From assembly GCA_963576725.1 (NCBI GenBank), contig OY755237.1, positions 61,309,873 to 61,373,872 of the forward strand: a stretch of DNA of 64,000 bases, in the 5' to 3' direction. The position numbers and the translations under genes are program-made. Under the pieces are notes generated by a model. The model worked only from the letters and a program-made list of their open reading frames with translations. It did not search any database and had not been told where the DNA came from. Positions 49,429-59,697 of the stretch are shown here, one piece after another (position 1 is the stretch's first letter; the number at the start of each line of letters is the position of its first letter). This stretch comes from Azorinus chamasolen. Lineage: Eukaryota; Mollusca; Bivalvia; Cardiida; Solecurtidae.

Positions 49429-50009
49429 CGTTGTCCGTCTATATCCTGCACTGTGAGCCATATCTTAGCTCCAGTTTTATTCTCAATTCAGACCTTTGTT
49501 GATTGTTTTTCTCGACGAAAATAGGCTAATATCTCTAAGACTGGGTCATCTTTGGTCCAAAAACATAAACCATGTGCTCGATATGTGGTCGTTACGATTA
49601 ATTTAAAAGAGCTCGCTAACAACCCGTCTACGTAGCGGTAAGGTGGCAATGTGAGAGAAGCTATAGAAAAACATTTAGTTTCGGTGAATTCGTGGGCCAT
49701 ATGCGATCGTTGGAGCGAAAGAAATACAACCTCGTTCACTTTGGCTATCTTAATGAAACTCATTTTACCCTGTATATAACCCTTTGCTTCATATACACAC
49801 ATATCCACGGCTTTGCAGAGTACACCTGCTGTTTGTTTATGAAATTATATAGATCTGACCCTACAGTTTTTGACTAAGCCAACAGTTCCCCTGTCATTGT
49901 TTTCTTTATAACAATTGCGTCGGCGCCAATTTTCTAATTGTAGTCTTCAATCCATGTTTGTTAAATCATATGATAAAACAAGAAATGTTGACACGACATC
50001 AAACAGGTT
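49429..50009. other. Gene-free stretch with a T2 remnant
   Basis: 49780-49925 has T2 pieces (ACCCTTTGCTTCATATACAC, GAAATTATATAGATCTGACC). A 106-codon minus-strand frame over 49488-49808 has no splice support. Confidence 0.45.
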
Positions 50010-50370
50010 TTTCCTCCACTATTGACTAGTGATTTCTAAGTTCAAAGGGGCATAAGTCCTAGAAAAATTGCAGAAGGAAAAATCCCTGACAATATGCACA
50101 TCTACATGTTGTGTCTATGCTACATACAAGGTTTTATGAAATTCTGTTGTACAGTTTGAAAGGAGTTGCACTTACAAGGATATGGCAAAAGACCTAGTGA
50201 TTTCTAAGTTGAAAGAGACATAACCCACAGAAACATTGCAGAAGGAAAGATTCCAGATAATATGCACATCTACATATTGTGTTCTTGCCAAGGTTTTATG
50301 AAATTCTGTTGAATAGTTTATGAGGAGCGCTTACAAGGATATGGTCAAAAGATCTAGTAAGTTCTAAGTT
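50010..50370. repeat. Tandem repeat, two to three units of about 155 bp
   Basis: GTGATTTCTAAGTTCAAAGG (50030) recurs as GTGATTTCTAAGTTGAAAGA (50199) and partly at 50353. ATTGCAGAAGGAAA and AATATGCACATCTACAT recur in the same order. Confidence 0.85.
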
Positions 50371-50374
50371 CAAA

Positions 50375-50514
50375 GCATATACTGTGACCACTCTATATAA
50401 TCGCCTCGAAGAGACGATTCTAAAGAATTGTCAAAGTATACGGTTTGGTGGAGAAAAAAGGGAACTATTGTTGAAAATGTTTAAGTTTACACATCTTATC
50501 TGGACCTCTGATCA
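50375..50514. mobile_element. J fold-back element, left end lost
   Basis: ATACTGTGACCACTCTATAT and AGAATTGTCAAAGTATACGG around a CGCCTCGAAGAGACG apex; right AGTTTACACATCTTATCTGG and ACCTCTG. It follows directly on the tandem repeat. Confidence 0.75.
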
Positions 50515-50654
50515 AGTATTGAATGCATGCATAAAAATCTATATGGGAAATTGTTTAAACCCTAAAGCAAGGCTGTAAATAAGGAACGTATTATGGAAAT
50601 CTAAGTCGAACATATTTGATAGTTCTCCTTCAAACCCTACCTTGCTGCTATTCA

Positions 50655-50905
50655 TTAACCCGTTACTTCATAAACACGTCTTTCTACGACTTTGCAAACA
50701 GGGTAGATCATGATCAAACGGATCCTATAGGAGCTGGTTGTCTGATCAGGATCTGCTCTACTTGCTTACGATATAATTAAGATATTGTTCTAAATGTTCT
50801 GCCATGACCAAACATTCCTGCGTCCATGTGCTATTATACAATTAATTTAATTAATATTCATAATGTCATTATTCTTATATGAATGTTCATGATGTAAAGG
50901 GTTAA
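50655..50905. mobile_element. T2 fold-back element, reverse orientation
   Basis: TTAACCCGTTACTTCATAAA to TGATGTAAAGGGTTAA; arms CAGGGTAGATCATGATCAAA and CTGATCAGGATCTGCTCT; apex CTCCTATAGGAG; TTAA both sides. Confidence 0.9.
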
Positions 50906-50948
50906 ACTCACCCCACCGAACCAATCCTAGTGAGGGGCAGTTAGAGAG

Positions 50949-51147
50949 TACAGTAAAACCTCTCTATAACGGCCACTAAATTGTATTAATTATGTGGTAT
51001 GTAGGCCAAGTGGCTGCTTAAAGCAATGTGAAAATAAAACAGAACGCTCCTATAGGAGCGTTCTGTTTTACTTTCACCTTGCTTTAAGCAGCCACCTGTT
51101 TTAACATTGATGCAATTTAGTGGCCTTTATAGAAATGTTTTACTGCA
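50949..51147. mobile_element. P1 fold-back element
   Basis: TACAGTAAAACCTCTCTATA to TAGAAATGTTTTACTGCA; perfect arms, apex CTCCTATAGGAG. Confidence 0.95.
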
Positions 51148-51198
51148 TTTGGCTGAGAATAATTGTAAGAGATTGTGTTTGATCCATACGCATCTTTC

Positions 51199-51406
51199 AC
51201 AGTAGAACCTCTCATAAGCGGCCATTCATTTATTGAATATAGACGTCTTAAAACCAGGTGGCTACTTAATGCAGGACAAAAGTAATGCAGAAAGTTCCTA
51301 TGGAGCTGTGTGCATTACTTTTGACCTGCATTAAGCAACAATCTCCCTTACAGGCCCATAATAAGACTTCTCTTTGATGGCCGTTTATAAGGCAGGTTCT
51401 ACTGTA
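51199..51406. mobile_element. P3 fold-back element
   Basis: ACAGTAGAACCTCTCATAAG with CGGCCATTCATTTATTGAA to CAGGTTCTACTGTA; arms GTAATGCAGAAAGTTCC and GTGTGCATTACTTTTGACC. Confidence 0.9.
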
Positions 51407-51450
51407 TACAGCTCTGTAGTTCGATGTATTGTAAAAGAATACATGTCGGT

Positions 51451-51658
51451 TACAGTAAAACCTCTCTATAACGACCACTAAATTGTGTTAATTAGTTGGT
51501 ATTTAGAGCAGGTGGCTGCTAAAAGAAAGGTGAAAGTAAAACAGAACGCTCCTATAGGAGCGTTCTGTTTTACTTTCACCTTTCTTTAAGCAGTCACCTG
51601 CATTTAACACAAAATACTTGGTGTAATTTAGTGGTCGTTATAGAGAGGTTTTACTGTA
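51451..51658. mobile_element. P1 fold-back element (reference copy)
   Basis: TACAGTAAAACCTCTCTATA to TATAGAGAGGTTTTACTGTA; about 90 bp arms with very few mismatches, apex CTCCTATAGGAG, TA both sides. Confidence 0.95.
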
Positions 51659-52007
51659 CTATGTTGTATTTCAAGTCTGAGATTAGATTTATGAGATTGA
51701 ATTATATGTTCCCAAACTTATCCATGTAAAAGTTAAACTTAAAACCACATCTCCCTAGAGGTTAGTCGTTAAAATTGCAATTTCCCTGAAAGCGACACAG
51801 AGAGAAAACGAATGAAATATTAACATTGGGACAGAGGGTTACAAGGAGTTATCTGAGGTCTTACGTGGTTCCAATATATTTACTGGTAACACTCGAGTCG
51901 TAAAACTCATTCCGTGAGACAATAGATGCCAGTGTTTAAATGCTAATTGTGTGTTATGTCTACAATACAGAGGAAGGAGAAAGAAGACTAATAAAGGCAA
52001 AACAGAA

Positions 52008-52012
<5 letters not shown>
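51659..52012. other. Unassigned gene-free stretch
   Basis: No repeat family recognised. A minus-strand frame that includes the AG array continues into this stretch but has no support. Confidence 0.4.
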
Positions 52013-52079
<67 letters not shown>

Positions 52080-52155
52080 CAATGCAGAGGAAGGAAAAAA
52101 GATGACAAGTAAAGGCAAAACTGAATGAGAGAGAGAGAGAGAAAAAGAGAGAGAA
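52013..52155. repeat. (AG)n microsatellites in a short duplication
   Basis: An AG run of about 60 bp (52013-52075) and a second of about 28 bp (52127-52154) each follow related sequence (GAGGAAGGA, AAAGGCAAAAC), so the flanks look duplicated along with the array. Confidence 0.9.
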
Positions 52156-52159
52156 CTTT

Positions 52160-52675
52160 AATCGGTTATCTCAATTCTTACTTCCTTTCTATTCTTAGCG
52201 CGATAGTACCCACACATATATCATTATTACATTACTAAGCTCCTATTACTTTTGCCCATTATCTAGCCATCACCTGCCTTTTAAGACTCCTATGTTCAAT
52301 AAATGAATGACCGCTAAAGACTTTTGCTTTTGTACATCTAAAAGTCCTTTTGATACGGATACCTGTGGTACTGAATACTGCAACTTATTCTGTTAACAAA
52401 CACCGTATGTTTCCATCCCCTTTCTTTGTGTTATGAAATATTTGGCGAAGAACTCTGCGTGAGGAGCCAAGTTTATCCTACAGAGATCTGGGTTTGATTG
52501 AATAAAACAAATCATCTTTGTATATATATCGTTAAATTCTATATCTGTTACGATCTTGACTTGAGGCTCTCAAAATTGTCTGAAGATTTGTTTCTGTCAT
52601 TGCGAGGTACAAACTAATATTTTGTCTGATAGCGTGAGGAACTTGTGTCTGTTAACACTGCGCCGAATAAATTTC
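52160..52675. other. Gene-free stretch with a P3 right-end scrap
   Basis: 52265-52320 has CATCACCTGCCTTTTAAGAC and AATAAATGAATGACCGCTAA, a P3 right half without its outer end. The rest is unassigned. Confidence 0.5.
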
Positions 52676-52790
52676 GTCCGCTACGGTTGTCGTCTGCTTA
52701 CGGTTGTCGTTATGGTTGTCGTCTGCTACAATTATCGTCTGCATCAGTTTGTTGTCTGCGTCTGCATCAGGTCGTCGTCTGTATTAGGTT
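52676..52790. repeat. Short array of GTCGTCTGC units
   Basis: GGTTGTCGTCTGCTTAC, GGTTGTCGTTATGG, TTGTCGTCTGCTACAATTAT, CGTCTGCATCAG and GTCGTCGTCTG give at least seven related words. The word is the complement of the GCAGACGAC motif inside T4 and T5 ends. Confidence 0.7.
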
Positions 52791-52839
52791 ATACAGTTGA
52801 GATTCGTTTTTAAATCTTTTTTCCCAATACAATAATATG

Positions 52840-53190
52840 TGTAAAACAGCCTGGATCCTGATAGAACGGTTATTCGAAAATATTTGGATCTACAGTACAA
52901 ACTCTATACTTTTAGTAATGAAGCATTGATGCATTTTTAGGCAGGCGGATGCTTAATGCAGGGTAAAAGTCATTGAGAAAGCTCCAACAATGGTACGTAC
53001 ATGTATTTGAATGTTTGAATAATCGAGTTTTCACTGCTTACCATTTAAAACGATTATCACAGATTCGCATAAAGCGCCAAAAGTGTTAACATTTTCAACT
53101 CACAAAACTGTTATGTGTAGAAAGGGTCCTGGTGAGACGCTTAGTACCCTGCACGAGCTTAACGTGGATCTGAACTGTATGCAAAAATTA
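52840..53190. mobile_element. T4, P2/P5 and T4 remnants
   Basis: AAACAGCCTGGATCCTGATA (52843), then a P inner arm GGCAGGCGGATGCTTAATGC that stops at its apex (GAAAGCTCC) and a P5-like GAATAATCGAGTTTTCACTG, then another T4 (GTCCTGGTGAGACGCTTAG, GGATCTGAACTGTATGC). Confidence 0.6.
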
Positions 53191-53213
53191 TAACAATGAA
53201 TTTCTACGGTAGT

Positions 53214-53402
53214 ATTCACCCTTTCAGCGCGAGAAATGTCTAATGTCCTTTGCAAACAGTGTAGACCCAGATGAGAGGGCTCCTAGAGGAGCCCTCTCAT
53301 CAGGGTATGCACTGTTTGTCATGTTTACACAACTTCTGAATATTCACGGTAAACTTGAAGTGTTTGAAATTTGGAATAGTCGATCTGAAATTAAGGGTTA
53401 TA
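53214..53402. mobile_element. T6 fold-back element (reference copy)
   Basis: TTCACCCTTTCAGCGC to GAAATTAAGGGTTA; perfect hairpin TGTAGACCCAGATGAGAGGG and CCCTCTCATCAGGGTATGCA with apex CTCCTAGAGGAG. Confidence 0.9.
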
Positions 53403-53414
53403 CAAATTAACGTA

Positions 53415-53560
53415 ATTATGAGTTTTGAACGAACAAGTTCGCATTATAACGAACGAGTCCGTATCATTACAAACGAGTCCGTATCATAACGAAGGTGTTC
53501 ATAATTATTATTACATACGAGTTCGTGTCATAACGAACGAGTCCGTACCATAACGTTCAA
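53415..53560. repeat. Tandem repeat, about 18-20 bp units, AACGAACGAGTCCGTATCAT
   Basis: Six to seven imperfect units of AACGAACGAGTCCGTATCAT, with one 30 bp interruption near 53495. Confidence 0.85.
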
Positions 53561-53736
53561 CTGTATAGTTTTGAAAACATGTTCTGTGTTATAAATTGTC
53601 GTCTGATGCACTTTTGATTTGTTTCTTTATTTTTTCTTCCAAAATACCGAGTGTCTAACTGCTTGAATCTTATCAAGTTACTCGGCTAATTTTTATTTAA
53701 AAGATGAACCACACTGTCATGTACAGGACTTGTTTA
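53561..53736. mobile_element. T4 scrap
   Basis: TTGTCGTCTGATGC (53597) and CCGAGTGTCTAACTGCTTGA with ATCTTATCAAGTTACTCGGC (53648-53687) are decayed T4 parts. Confidence 0.55.
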
Positions 53737-53932
53737 ACTCTTTACTTGATAAGCTCATCATTTTACTTCTTTGCAAACAGAGTTGACCCAGATAAGACAG
53801 TTATTGGAGGAGGGTCTACTCTGTTTGCTTATATAGAAATACCGATCTGATTCTACACCTTCTATCATAGCCAAAATTTTCTTTTCCACATGCCATAATG
53901 AATGTTTGTTTATCAATCATAATTTTTAAGTG
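53737..53932. mobile_element. T2 fold-back element, reverse, apex lost
   Basis: TTAACTCTTTACTTGATAAG; GCAAACAGAGTTGACCCAG and GAGGGTCTACTCTGTTTGC with most of the stem missing; flank AAATACCGATCTGATTCTAC. Confidence 0.75.
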
Positions 53933-53934
53933 GA

Positions 53935-54345
53935 TATTGATTAGAGCTCCTAATACGCAGAACTACTGACACACAGTGCTCATAGCACAAAACGCTCCTG
54001 ACACATACAGCTCCTGATGCACAGAGTTCATAGCACATAACGCTCCTGACAGACAGAGCTTCTGGCGTATAGAGCTCCTGACAAATAGATTTCCTCGCAC
54101 ATGCAGCTCCTAGTGCATGCAACTCCTAACACATACAGCTCCTAGCGCATACAGCTCCTAGCACATTACACATATAGATCCTAGCGCATGCGCCTCCTAA
54201 CACATATATACCACAATACCACAGCGTTTCTGACGCATACAACCATCGACACATAGATACCCTAACACATAGAGCACCTAACATATAACGTTCCTACATT
54301 TAACTCATACAGCTCCTGATATACATAGCCCCATGAATAGCTCTA
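53935..54345. repeat. Minisatellite, about 20 bp units, AGCTCCTGACACATACAGCT
   Basis: About twenty imperfect units of CTCCTAGCGCATACAG or CTCCTGACACATACAG. Units drift from GACAC types on the left to AGCGC types on the right. Confidence 0.9.
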
Positions 54346-54408
54346 TACGTTACGCCATAGCGTAGAGAAACTGATAACTCTTTAAGATGAATTTACACAT
54401 GTTATTAG

Positions 54409-54436
54409 TAACGACGACGACGACGACGACGACGAC

Positions 54437-54484
<48 letters not shown>

Positions 54485-54513
54485 AATGATATGATGATGA
54501 TGAGGAGGAGGAT
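54409..54513. repeat. Trinucleotide array, CGA run passing into TGA run
   Basis: About nine ACG units (54411-54437) change abruptly to about seventeen ATG units (to about 54483) and a broken tail. All differ at one base. Confidence 0.95.
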
Positions 54514-54584
54514 GAGAAGGAAGAGGATGCCGATGATGAACCTTCTCGAAGAATAGTACAATCATGTAGTGCATGTACTTGTCA

Positions 54585-54785
54585 TTAACCCTGTCTTAAG
54601 CGGCAGTTAAATGGAGTCTTTATCTGGAATCAGGAACAGATGGTAGCTTAATGCAGGGCAAAAGTGATACAGAAAAGTCCTACATGAGCTCTCTGTATTA
54701 CATTTACCCTGCTTAATCAACCGCCTACCTTTTAAGCCTGCTTTGTTCAATAAATAAATGGCGGCTTAAGACAGGTTCTACTGTA
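54585..54785. mobile_element. P3 fold-back element
   Basis: TTAACCCTGTCTTAAGCGGC on the left (outer CAGTA end lost); arms GTGATACAGAAAAGTCC and GAGCTCTCTGTATTAC; right GGCGGCTTAAGACAGGTTCT and ACTGTA. Confidence 0.85.
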
Positions 54786-54801
54786 AAGTTAAACACCAAT
54801 A

Positions 54802-55013
54802 TACAGTAAAACCTCTCTAGGCTATAACGGCCACTAAAGTGTGTTAATTAGTAGGTATTTGGGACAGGTGGCTGCTTAAAGCAAGGTGAAAGTAAAACAG
54901 AACGCTCCTATAGGAGCGTTCTGTTTTACTTTCACCTTGCTTCAAACAGCCACCTGCCTTTAACACAAAATACTTTATGTAATTTAGTGGCCGTTATAGA
55001 GAGGTGTTACTTA
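54802..55013. mobile_element. P1 fold-back element
   Basis: TACAGTAAAACCTCTCTAGG, with a small insertion, to ATAGAGAGGTGTTACTTA; perfect inner arms, apex CTCCTATAGGAG. Confidence 0.9.
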
Positions 55014-55464
55014 TTCCGTTAAGGTATCGCTCCAGAGAGCCTCTACAGTACCTCATATTAAACTATGTCTTGTTAATTTAATAAATGTTAAATAAACGCA
55101 GTTCTTTCTAGTGCGTATCAATTGTGAAATAGTTGGCACCGATTGTGGAGAGACAAGCCAAGATTTTATCAGAGCATTTATATTTGTAATTACATGGAAA
55201 TTAAACAGTTTTGTACTTGTATCAATGAAATGAATATCTGAGGTTCAATTCATCAATATGATTTTAGCCCTGAGATCCATCAAACGTGCTTGTTTTCAAC
55301 GTCTACTTTTTACAGTGCTGTTGACAAGACGCGTGTTGATCCTATCTAAATTTGTTAGTGCCCAACCAATCCCTATATTGTATATACACGAGTAGCTTTA
55401 TTTATATACGCCAAGTTTCACTGTGTAGAACATGGTAGAACGAACGTAAAATATTATTAGTAAC
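55014..55464. other. Unassigned gene-free stretch
   Basis: No family or exon recognised. Confidence 0.4.
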
Positions 55465-55505
55465 AATGTTGCTGCTGCTGCTGCTGATGATGATGATGTT
55501 GATAT
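55465..55505. repeat. Short TGC/TGA trinucleotide array
   Basis: Four to five TGC units followed by five TGA units. Confidence 0.85.
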
Positions 55506-55559
55506 TCAAAGTGAGTACCAACAAGATAGAGTTTGGTAGAGACAAAGTAGCAAAAATGT

Positions 55560-55789
55560 TTAACTCATTTTCTCCTAGGCTATTTCTAGATCCAACCTTT
55601 TTGAATTAATCTACCGAAAAGGAGCATTAACTAGAGAAAAAAAGATTGTTTTGAATTTTGTAATTTGAAACCATTGTGATAACTAGAACATTTGCTCCTA
55701 TAGGAGCAAATGCTCTATTTATCACAATGGTTTCACAGTGTGAATTTTATAGAGGCGCAAAAATGCGTCACTAGGGGACAATGTGTTAA
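55560..55789. mobile_element. T3 fold-back element, reverse orientation
   Basis: TTAACTCATTTTCTCCTAGG to AGGGGACAATGTGTTAA; hairpin with apex CTCCTATAGGAG; TTAA both sides. Confidence 0.9.
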
Positions 55790-55950
55790 CTAGCTTTCTC
55801 AAATACTCCTTCGATCTATAACTATGTTCTGATAAAACATGGAACCAAGCAAAACACGTTGAGAAAAGTCTTATTCTCCGACCTTGGGCATATATATATA
55901 AACTTGTGTAAATATGTAAAACATATGAAAATATGTTTCTGGAAGTATAC

Positions 55951-56060
55951 AGTAAAACCCCATTGAACCGAAATTCTAGCAGAGATTAATTTTGATACTT
56001 CAAGGCTGCTTAATACATGGTGAAAGTCATGCTTAGCACATTGACAAGGGACACATGCAA
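55951..56060. mobile_element. P2 left half joined to a T6 fragment
   Basis: TACAGTAAAACCCCATTGAA with CCGAAATTCTAGCAGAGA; inner arm GGTGAAAGTCATGC stops, and AAACAGTGTACACCAGATCA (T6-like) follows at 56060. Confidence 0.6.
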
Positions 56061-56199
56061 ACAGTGTACACCAGATCAAAGGGCTCCCCAATAGTTCTAA
56101 ACCATTCAAATAAACCAAATGGTCCTTCAGTTAGAATGTTGGTTTGCTTAGACTACAACTTTGGTAAAATTCATTTAGAAATGGCGACATCGTTGGGTT

Positions 56200-56440
56200 G
56201 GCTCTTTCTCTAATGGACATTAATGTAAGAAATAATGACTATAGATATACTTGTACATCAACTAAATACTTATAATGTGAACACGGCATAATTAACCATT
56301 ATAGAAACTGTAAAATTAGACCAATAGCATTATATGGAAACGCAGTATACCCTGATCAGACTGCTCCTACAGGAGCTGTCTGATCTTGGTAGCTCTTCTT
56401 GCAGATGCGTTGAAAGGCATATCTATGGAGTGAAGGCTTA
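56200..56440. mobile_element. T2 fold-back element
   Basis: AATGTAAGAAATAATGAC; GCAGTATACCCTGATCAGAC and GCTGTCTGATCTTGGTAGC with apex CTCCTACAGGAG; end ATGGAGTGAAGGCTTAA. Confidence 0.8.
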
Positions 56441-56499
56441 ATAATTAATCAAGCATTATATGGTAATGTTCCTGTCATTATGGGATTCTGGTAAATCCA

Positions 56500-56710
56500 T
56501 TAACCCATTGTCTGCTTTAGGCGGATTAATGGCTACCTATGTAAACAGTTTGGATCCAGATGAGACGCCGAGTAACTCGGCGTCTCATCAGGATCCAAAC
56601 TGTTTGACACCCTGATTTCTGGTAGACAAACTGATTATAGCTTGAACTTTGAAAATTTAGTGGGTGAAAAAAATGAGTGAAAATAATTTGCCGAGAGAGC
56701 GAAAGGTTAA
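56500..56710. mobile_element. T4 fold-back element
   Basis: TTAACCCATTGTCTGC to GAGAGCGAAAGGTTAA; hairpin CAGTTTGGATCCAGATGAGA and TCTCATCAGGATCCAAACTG with apex GAGTAACTC; TTAA both sides. Confidence 0.95.
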
Positions 56711-57045
56711 CTAGTCAAGACATTTATGCACGGGTTATTCTAGATAAGCTGTACATGCCATGGGGACCCCCCTTGCCTGCAATATTGCCAAGGTGCTACT
56801 TGTTTTGGTGATAAGTAGAGGATTCACCATCCCGGTGGTAACACTCTAATTGCGATTACAAGATAATAATTAAATTCCTTATCAGACAGCAGTAAGTTCA
56901 GTAAAAAAATAACATAACCCACAGAGAAACATACACACATATTCCAAGCTGACTTAACTGATAAACACCAATGTTCCGTTATATCAAATGCTTGTTGCTT
57001 CAGAATTGGCAGATTGCTGAAACAGCATCGCTTTCATATTAATCT
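56711..57045. other. Unassigned gene-free stretch
   Basis: No family or exon recognised. Confidence 0.4.
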
Positions 57046-57249
57046 TTAACCCGCTGTGAAAAAAGAATTGCTCAAATTTGGATCAAATGCAATTTTGACT
57101 ACTTCCGATTCGATCAATCGTTTGGGGAATTATTTACAGAGTGTCAAACAGCTTGGATCCTGATGAGACGCCGAGTTACTCGGCGTCTCATCTGGATCCA
57201 ATCTGTTTGCAAATGAGAGTCAGGTCGTGGCTAGAAGGAGAATAGTTAA
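57046..57249. mobile_element. T4 fold-back element, reverse orientation
   Basis: TTAACCCGCTGTGAAAAAAG to AGAAGGAGAATAGTTAA; hairpin CAGCTTGGATCCTGATGAGA and TCTCATCTGGATCCAATCTG with apex GAGTTACTC; TTAA both sides. Confidence 0.95.
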
Positions 57250-57525
57250 TGGCAGTCTAATGGAAGTAATTAAAGTATATCATGCTCTTATTGAAGAATA
57301 TTGGCGAGTGCATTCAAATATTTGAGACCATGACCCGGCATCGGGGAAATATCAGACATAGAAATGGTCGATACACTCATTACATGTATATGATTTCAAT
57401 TGGTATAAACTTTATAAACATGCACATTTTAACTTTTGATAAATCCGTACCACATTATCAAGCTAATGAAAGCATAGTCACACGCCTGTGCATGCTATAT
57501 AAGAGGAAAACATATATTCATATTT
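57250..57525. other. Unassigned gap
   Basis: A plus-strand open frame (57282-57695) runs from here into the next repeat. No splice signals or homology support it. Confidence 0.4.
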
Positions 57526-57690
57526 TACTTCAAACGTACATGTATTTGCGCATTTGCAAACAGGGTAGACTCTTACATGTATCAGACAGTTTCTGTAGGA
57601 CTAATCTTATCAGGATATGCCCTGTTTGCTTATATTTCACTTCTAATTTTCTGTTATGGCAAGTTATTTCCTTAACATGTTTAATACAAG
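57526..57690. mobile_element. T2 fold-back remnant
   Basis: GCATTTGCAAACAGGGTAGA, then ATCAGACAGTTTCTGTAGGA, TATCAGGATATGCCCTGTTT and GCTTATATTTCACTTC. Confidence 0.7.
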
Positions 57691-57713
57691 ACTGAAATTT
57701 ATACCAAAGATGC

Positions 57714-57804
57714 AGTAGAACGTGTCTTAAGCGGCCGTCAAACAAATGTGTAAGTATGCGTATGTAAGGCAGGTGGTAGCTTAATGCAAGTCAAAAGTAA
57801 TGCA
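57714..57804. mobile_element. P3 left half
   Basis: CAGTAGAACGTGTCTTAAGC with GGCCGTCAAAC, and inner arm GGTAGCTTAATGCAAGTC ending AAAGTAATGCA, just short of its apex, where the Helitron-like element begins. Confidence 0.85.
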
Positions 57805-58893
57805 ACAAGAGGGCCATGATGGCTCTGATATCGCTCACCAGACACTCAGAGAAGCAGATTTTCAAAGTTTTTACTATATGTTTCTATAGAAAACTGGTCA
57901 CCCCAGGGGCATACTTTATATAACCTTTGTAGAGGACCTGAATATGATGCTATGTGCCAAATACAAAAGCTCAGAACCTTCCAGTTTCAGAGTAGAAGAT
58001 TTTCAAACCTTTCACTATATGTTTCTATTGAACACTGGCGAACCATGGGGCGGGCCAAGTTTGACTCCAGGGGTACAATTTGTAGAGGACCTGAACATGA
58101 TGATATGTGCCAAATATAAAAGCTGAGAACCTTCCAGTTTAAGAGGAGAATATTTTCAAAGTTTTCACTATATGTTTCTATTGAAAACTGGCCACCCCAG
58201 GGGCATAATTTATATAAATTTTGTAGATGACCTGGACATGATGATATGTGCCAAACATGAAAGCTAAGAACATTCCAGTTTCAGAGAAGAAGATTTTCAA
58301 AGTTTTCACTATATTTTTATTTTGAAAACTGGCTACCCCTGGGGCAGGGCCAGTTTTGACCCCATGGGCATGGTTTATATAACTTTTGAAGAGGACCTGA
58401 ACATGACGTTATGTGCCAAATATGAAAGCTGAGAACCTTCCAGTGTCAGAGGAGAAGAGTTTCAAAGTGTTCACTATATGTTTCTATTGAAAACTGGCTA
58501 TCCCTGGGGCGGGCCAGTTTTGATCCTAGGAGTATTATTTATATAACTTTTGTAGAGGACCTGAACATGACGCTATGTGCCAAATTTGAAAGCTGAGAAC
58601 CTTCCATTTTTAGAGGAGATATATATCTTTCTATAGAAAACAAGGCACCCCTGGGGCGGGACCAATTTTGACCATAGGAGCATAATTTATATAACTTATG
58701 TAGAGGACCTACATATGATGCTATATACCAAAGATGAAAGCTAGAAACCCTGTAGACTCAGAGGAGAAGCTTTTTAAAGGTTCAAATTGTTGACGCGGGA
58801 CGACTTACCACGCACACCGCACGACCCACGCCGACAGACATCAGGCGATCAGTAAACCTCACCCTGAGCACTTTGTGCTCTGGTGAGCTAAAA
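57805..58893. mobile_element. Helitron/Helentron-like non-autonomous element with tandem core
   Basis: The left end ACAAGAGGGCCATGATGGCT with ATCGCTCACC and the right end CACCCTGAGCACTTTGTGCT with CTGGTGAGCTAAAAA enclose about six core units of 140-165 bp (AAAGCTGAGAACCTTCCAG, TATGTTTCTATTGAAAACTG, GTAGAGGACCTGAACATGA). The right end has a terminal hairpin (GAGCAC-TTT-GTGCTC) 7 bp before CTAA, which fits the Helitron 3' rule. From memory, such end sequences are widespread in bivalve genomes, and tandem-core elements of this size resemble the bivalve pearl family. No transposase is encoded. Confidence 0.75.
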
Positions 58894-59256
58894 AGCTCCT
58901 AGAGCAGCTTTCTGCATTACTCCCCCCCCTGTATTAAGGTGCCACCTGCCTTAAAGACTGTTAACGATACTTATCTAACCCTTTCCCTATTCTATATTTA
59001 GTCCAAGTTTCAATACCTACTGAATATTCATATAATGAAATATGGAAGGTGTAACATTGTAGCCATTTTAGAAACTAAAGAAGCAGGTCTATCGACATCC
59101 ATTAGCAAACAGAGCAGACCCTGTTCAAATGGTTCCTATAGGAGCCGTCTGATCTGTGTCTACTCTGTTTGCATATGCGTGAAAGCGTGTTTACATGAAG
59201 GAAAAGGTTAAGTGTTCGAACTATCCATTGTTCGGGTGAGCGAGGTTGTACTGTGA
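58894..59256. mobile_element. P5-like right half, interrupted by T1
   Basis: AGCTCCTAGAGCAGCTTTCT and GCATTACT follow the Helitron end; then GTATTAAGGTGCCACCTGCC, AAAGACTGTTAACGATAC, the nested T1, and AGTGTTCGAACTATCCATTG with GAGGTTGTACTGTG. The outer end resembles P5 although the left half (57714) is P3. Confidence 0.65.
58975..59211. mobile_element. T1 fold-back element, nested
   Basis: CTAACCCTTTCCCTATTC to GAAGGAAAAGGTTAA; hairpin GCAAACAGAGCAGACCCTG and GATCTGTGTCTACTCTGTTT; apex CTATAGGAG. Confidence 0.9.
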
Positions 59257-59580
59257 TACGTGTATCATGACGGAATGTTGGAAACGACTGCTGGGAAACT
59301 TCTAAATCTAGCTCGGTAATTATTCGCCAATTTGGCGTATCAGCCTTTATTAAGAACATATCAAATACTATAGGAAATCACACTTGAGGCACATAAATCA
59401 TGATTTAAGTTTACGAGTCTGAAAATGAAAAAGCTGTCGAGACTGTGCAATAAAGCGAACGGTAGTGAATCTCATTAGCCACCACTTATCACTTATCGTA
59501 CTGAAATAAAATTTATCCGCTAAAATTCTGACATGTTCCTACTTTGACTTCATTCTGGTTCGTTTAAGATTTTGAGAAGC
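59257..59580. other. Unassigned gene-free stretch
   Basis: No repeat or exon recognised. Confidence 0.4.
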
Positions 59581-59692
59581 TATTGGGCGGGTGTCAAACA
59601 GCTTGCATCCTGGACAGACACCGAGGTACCCTGCGTCATATCTGGATCCAAGATCTTCGCAAAAATCCAAGTCATGTCGTGTTTGGTATTAT
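59581..59692. mobile_element. T4 fold-back remnant
   Basis: GTGTCAAACAGCTTGCATCC, CAGACACCGAGGTACCCTGC, CATATCTGGATCCAAGATC. Confidence 0.75.
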
Positions 59693-59697
59693 AATAG

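Noticed and set aside
54350..54574. Frame with poly-Ile/His/Val on the minus strand
   Set aside because: Translation of the CGA/TGA trinucleotide array.
57282..57695. 137-codon plus-strand frame
   Set aside because: It runs into a T2 remnant, has no splice signals and no family resemblance.
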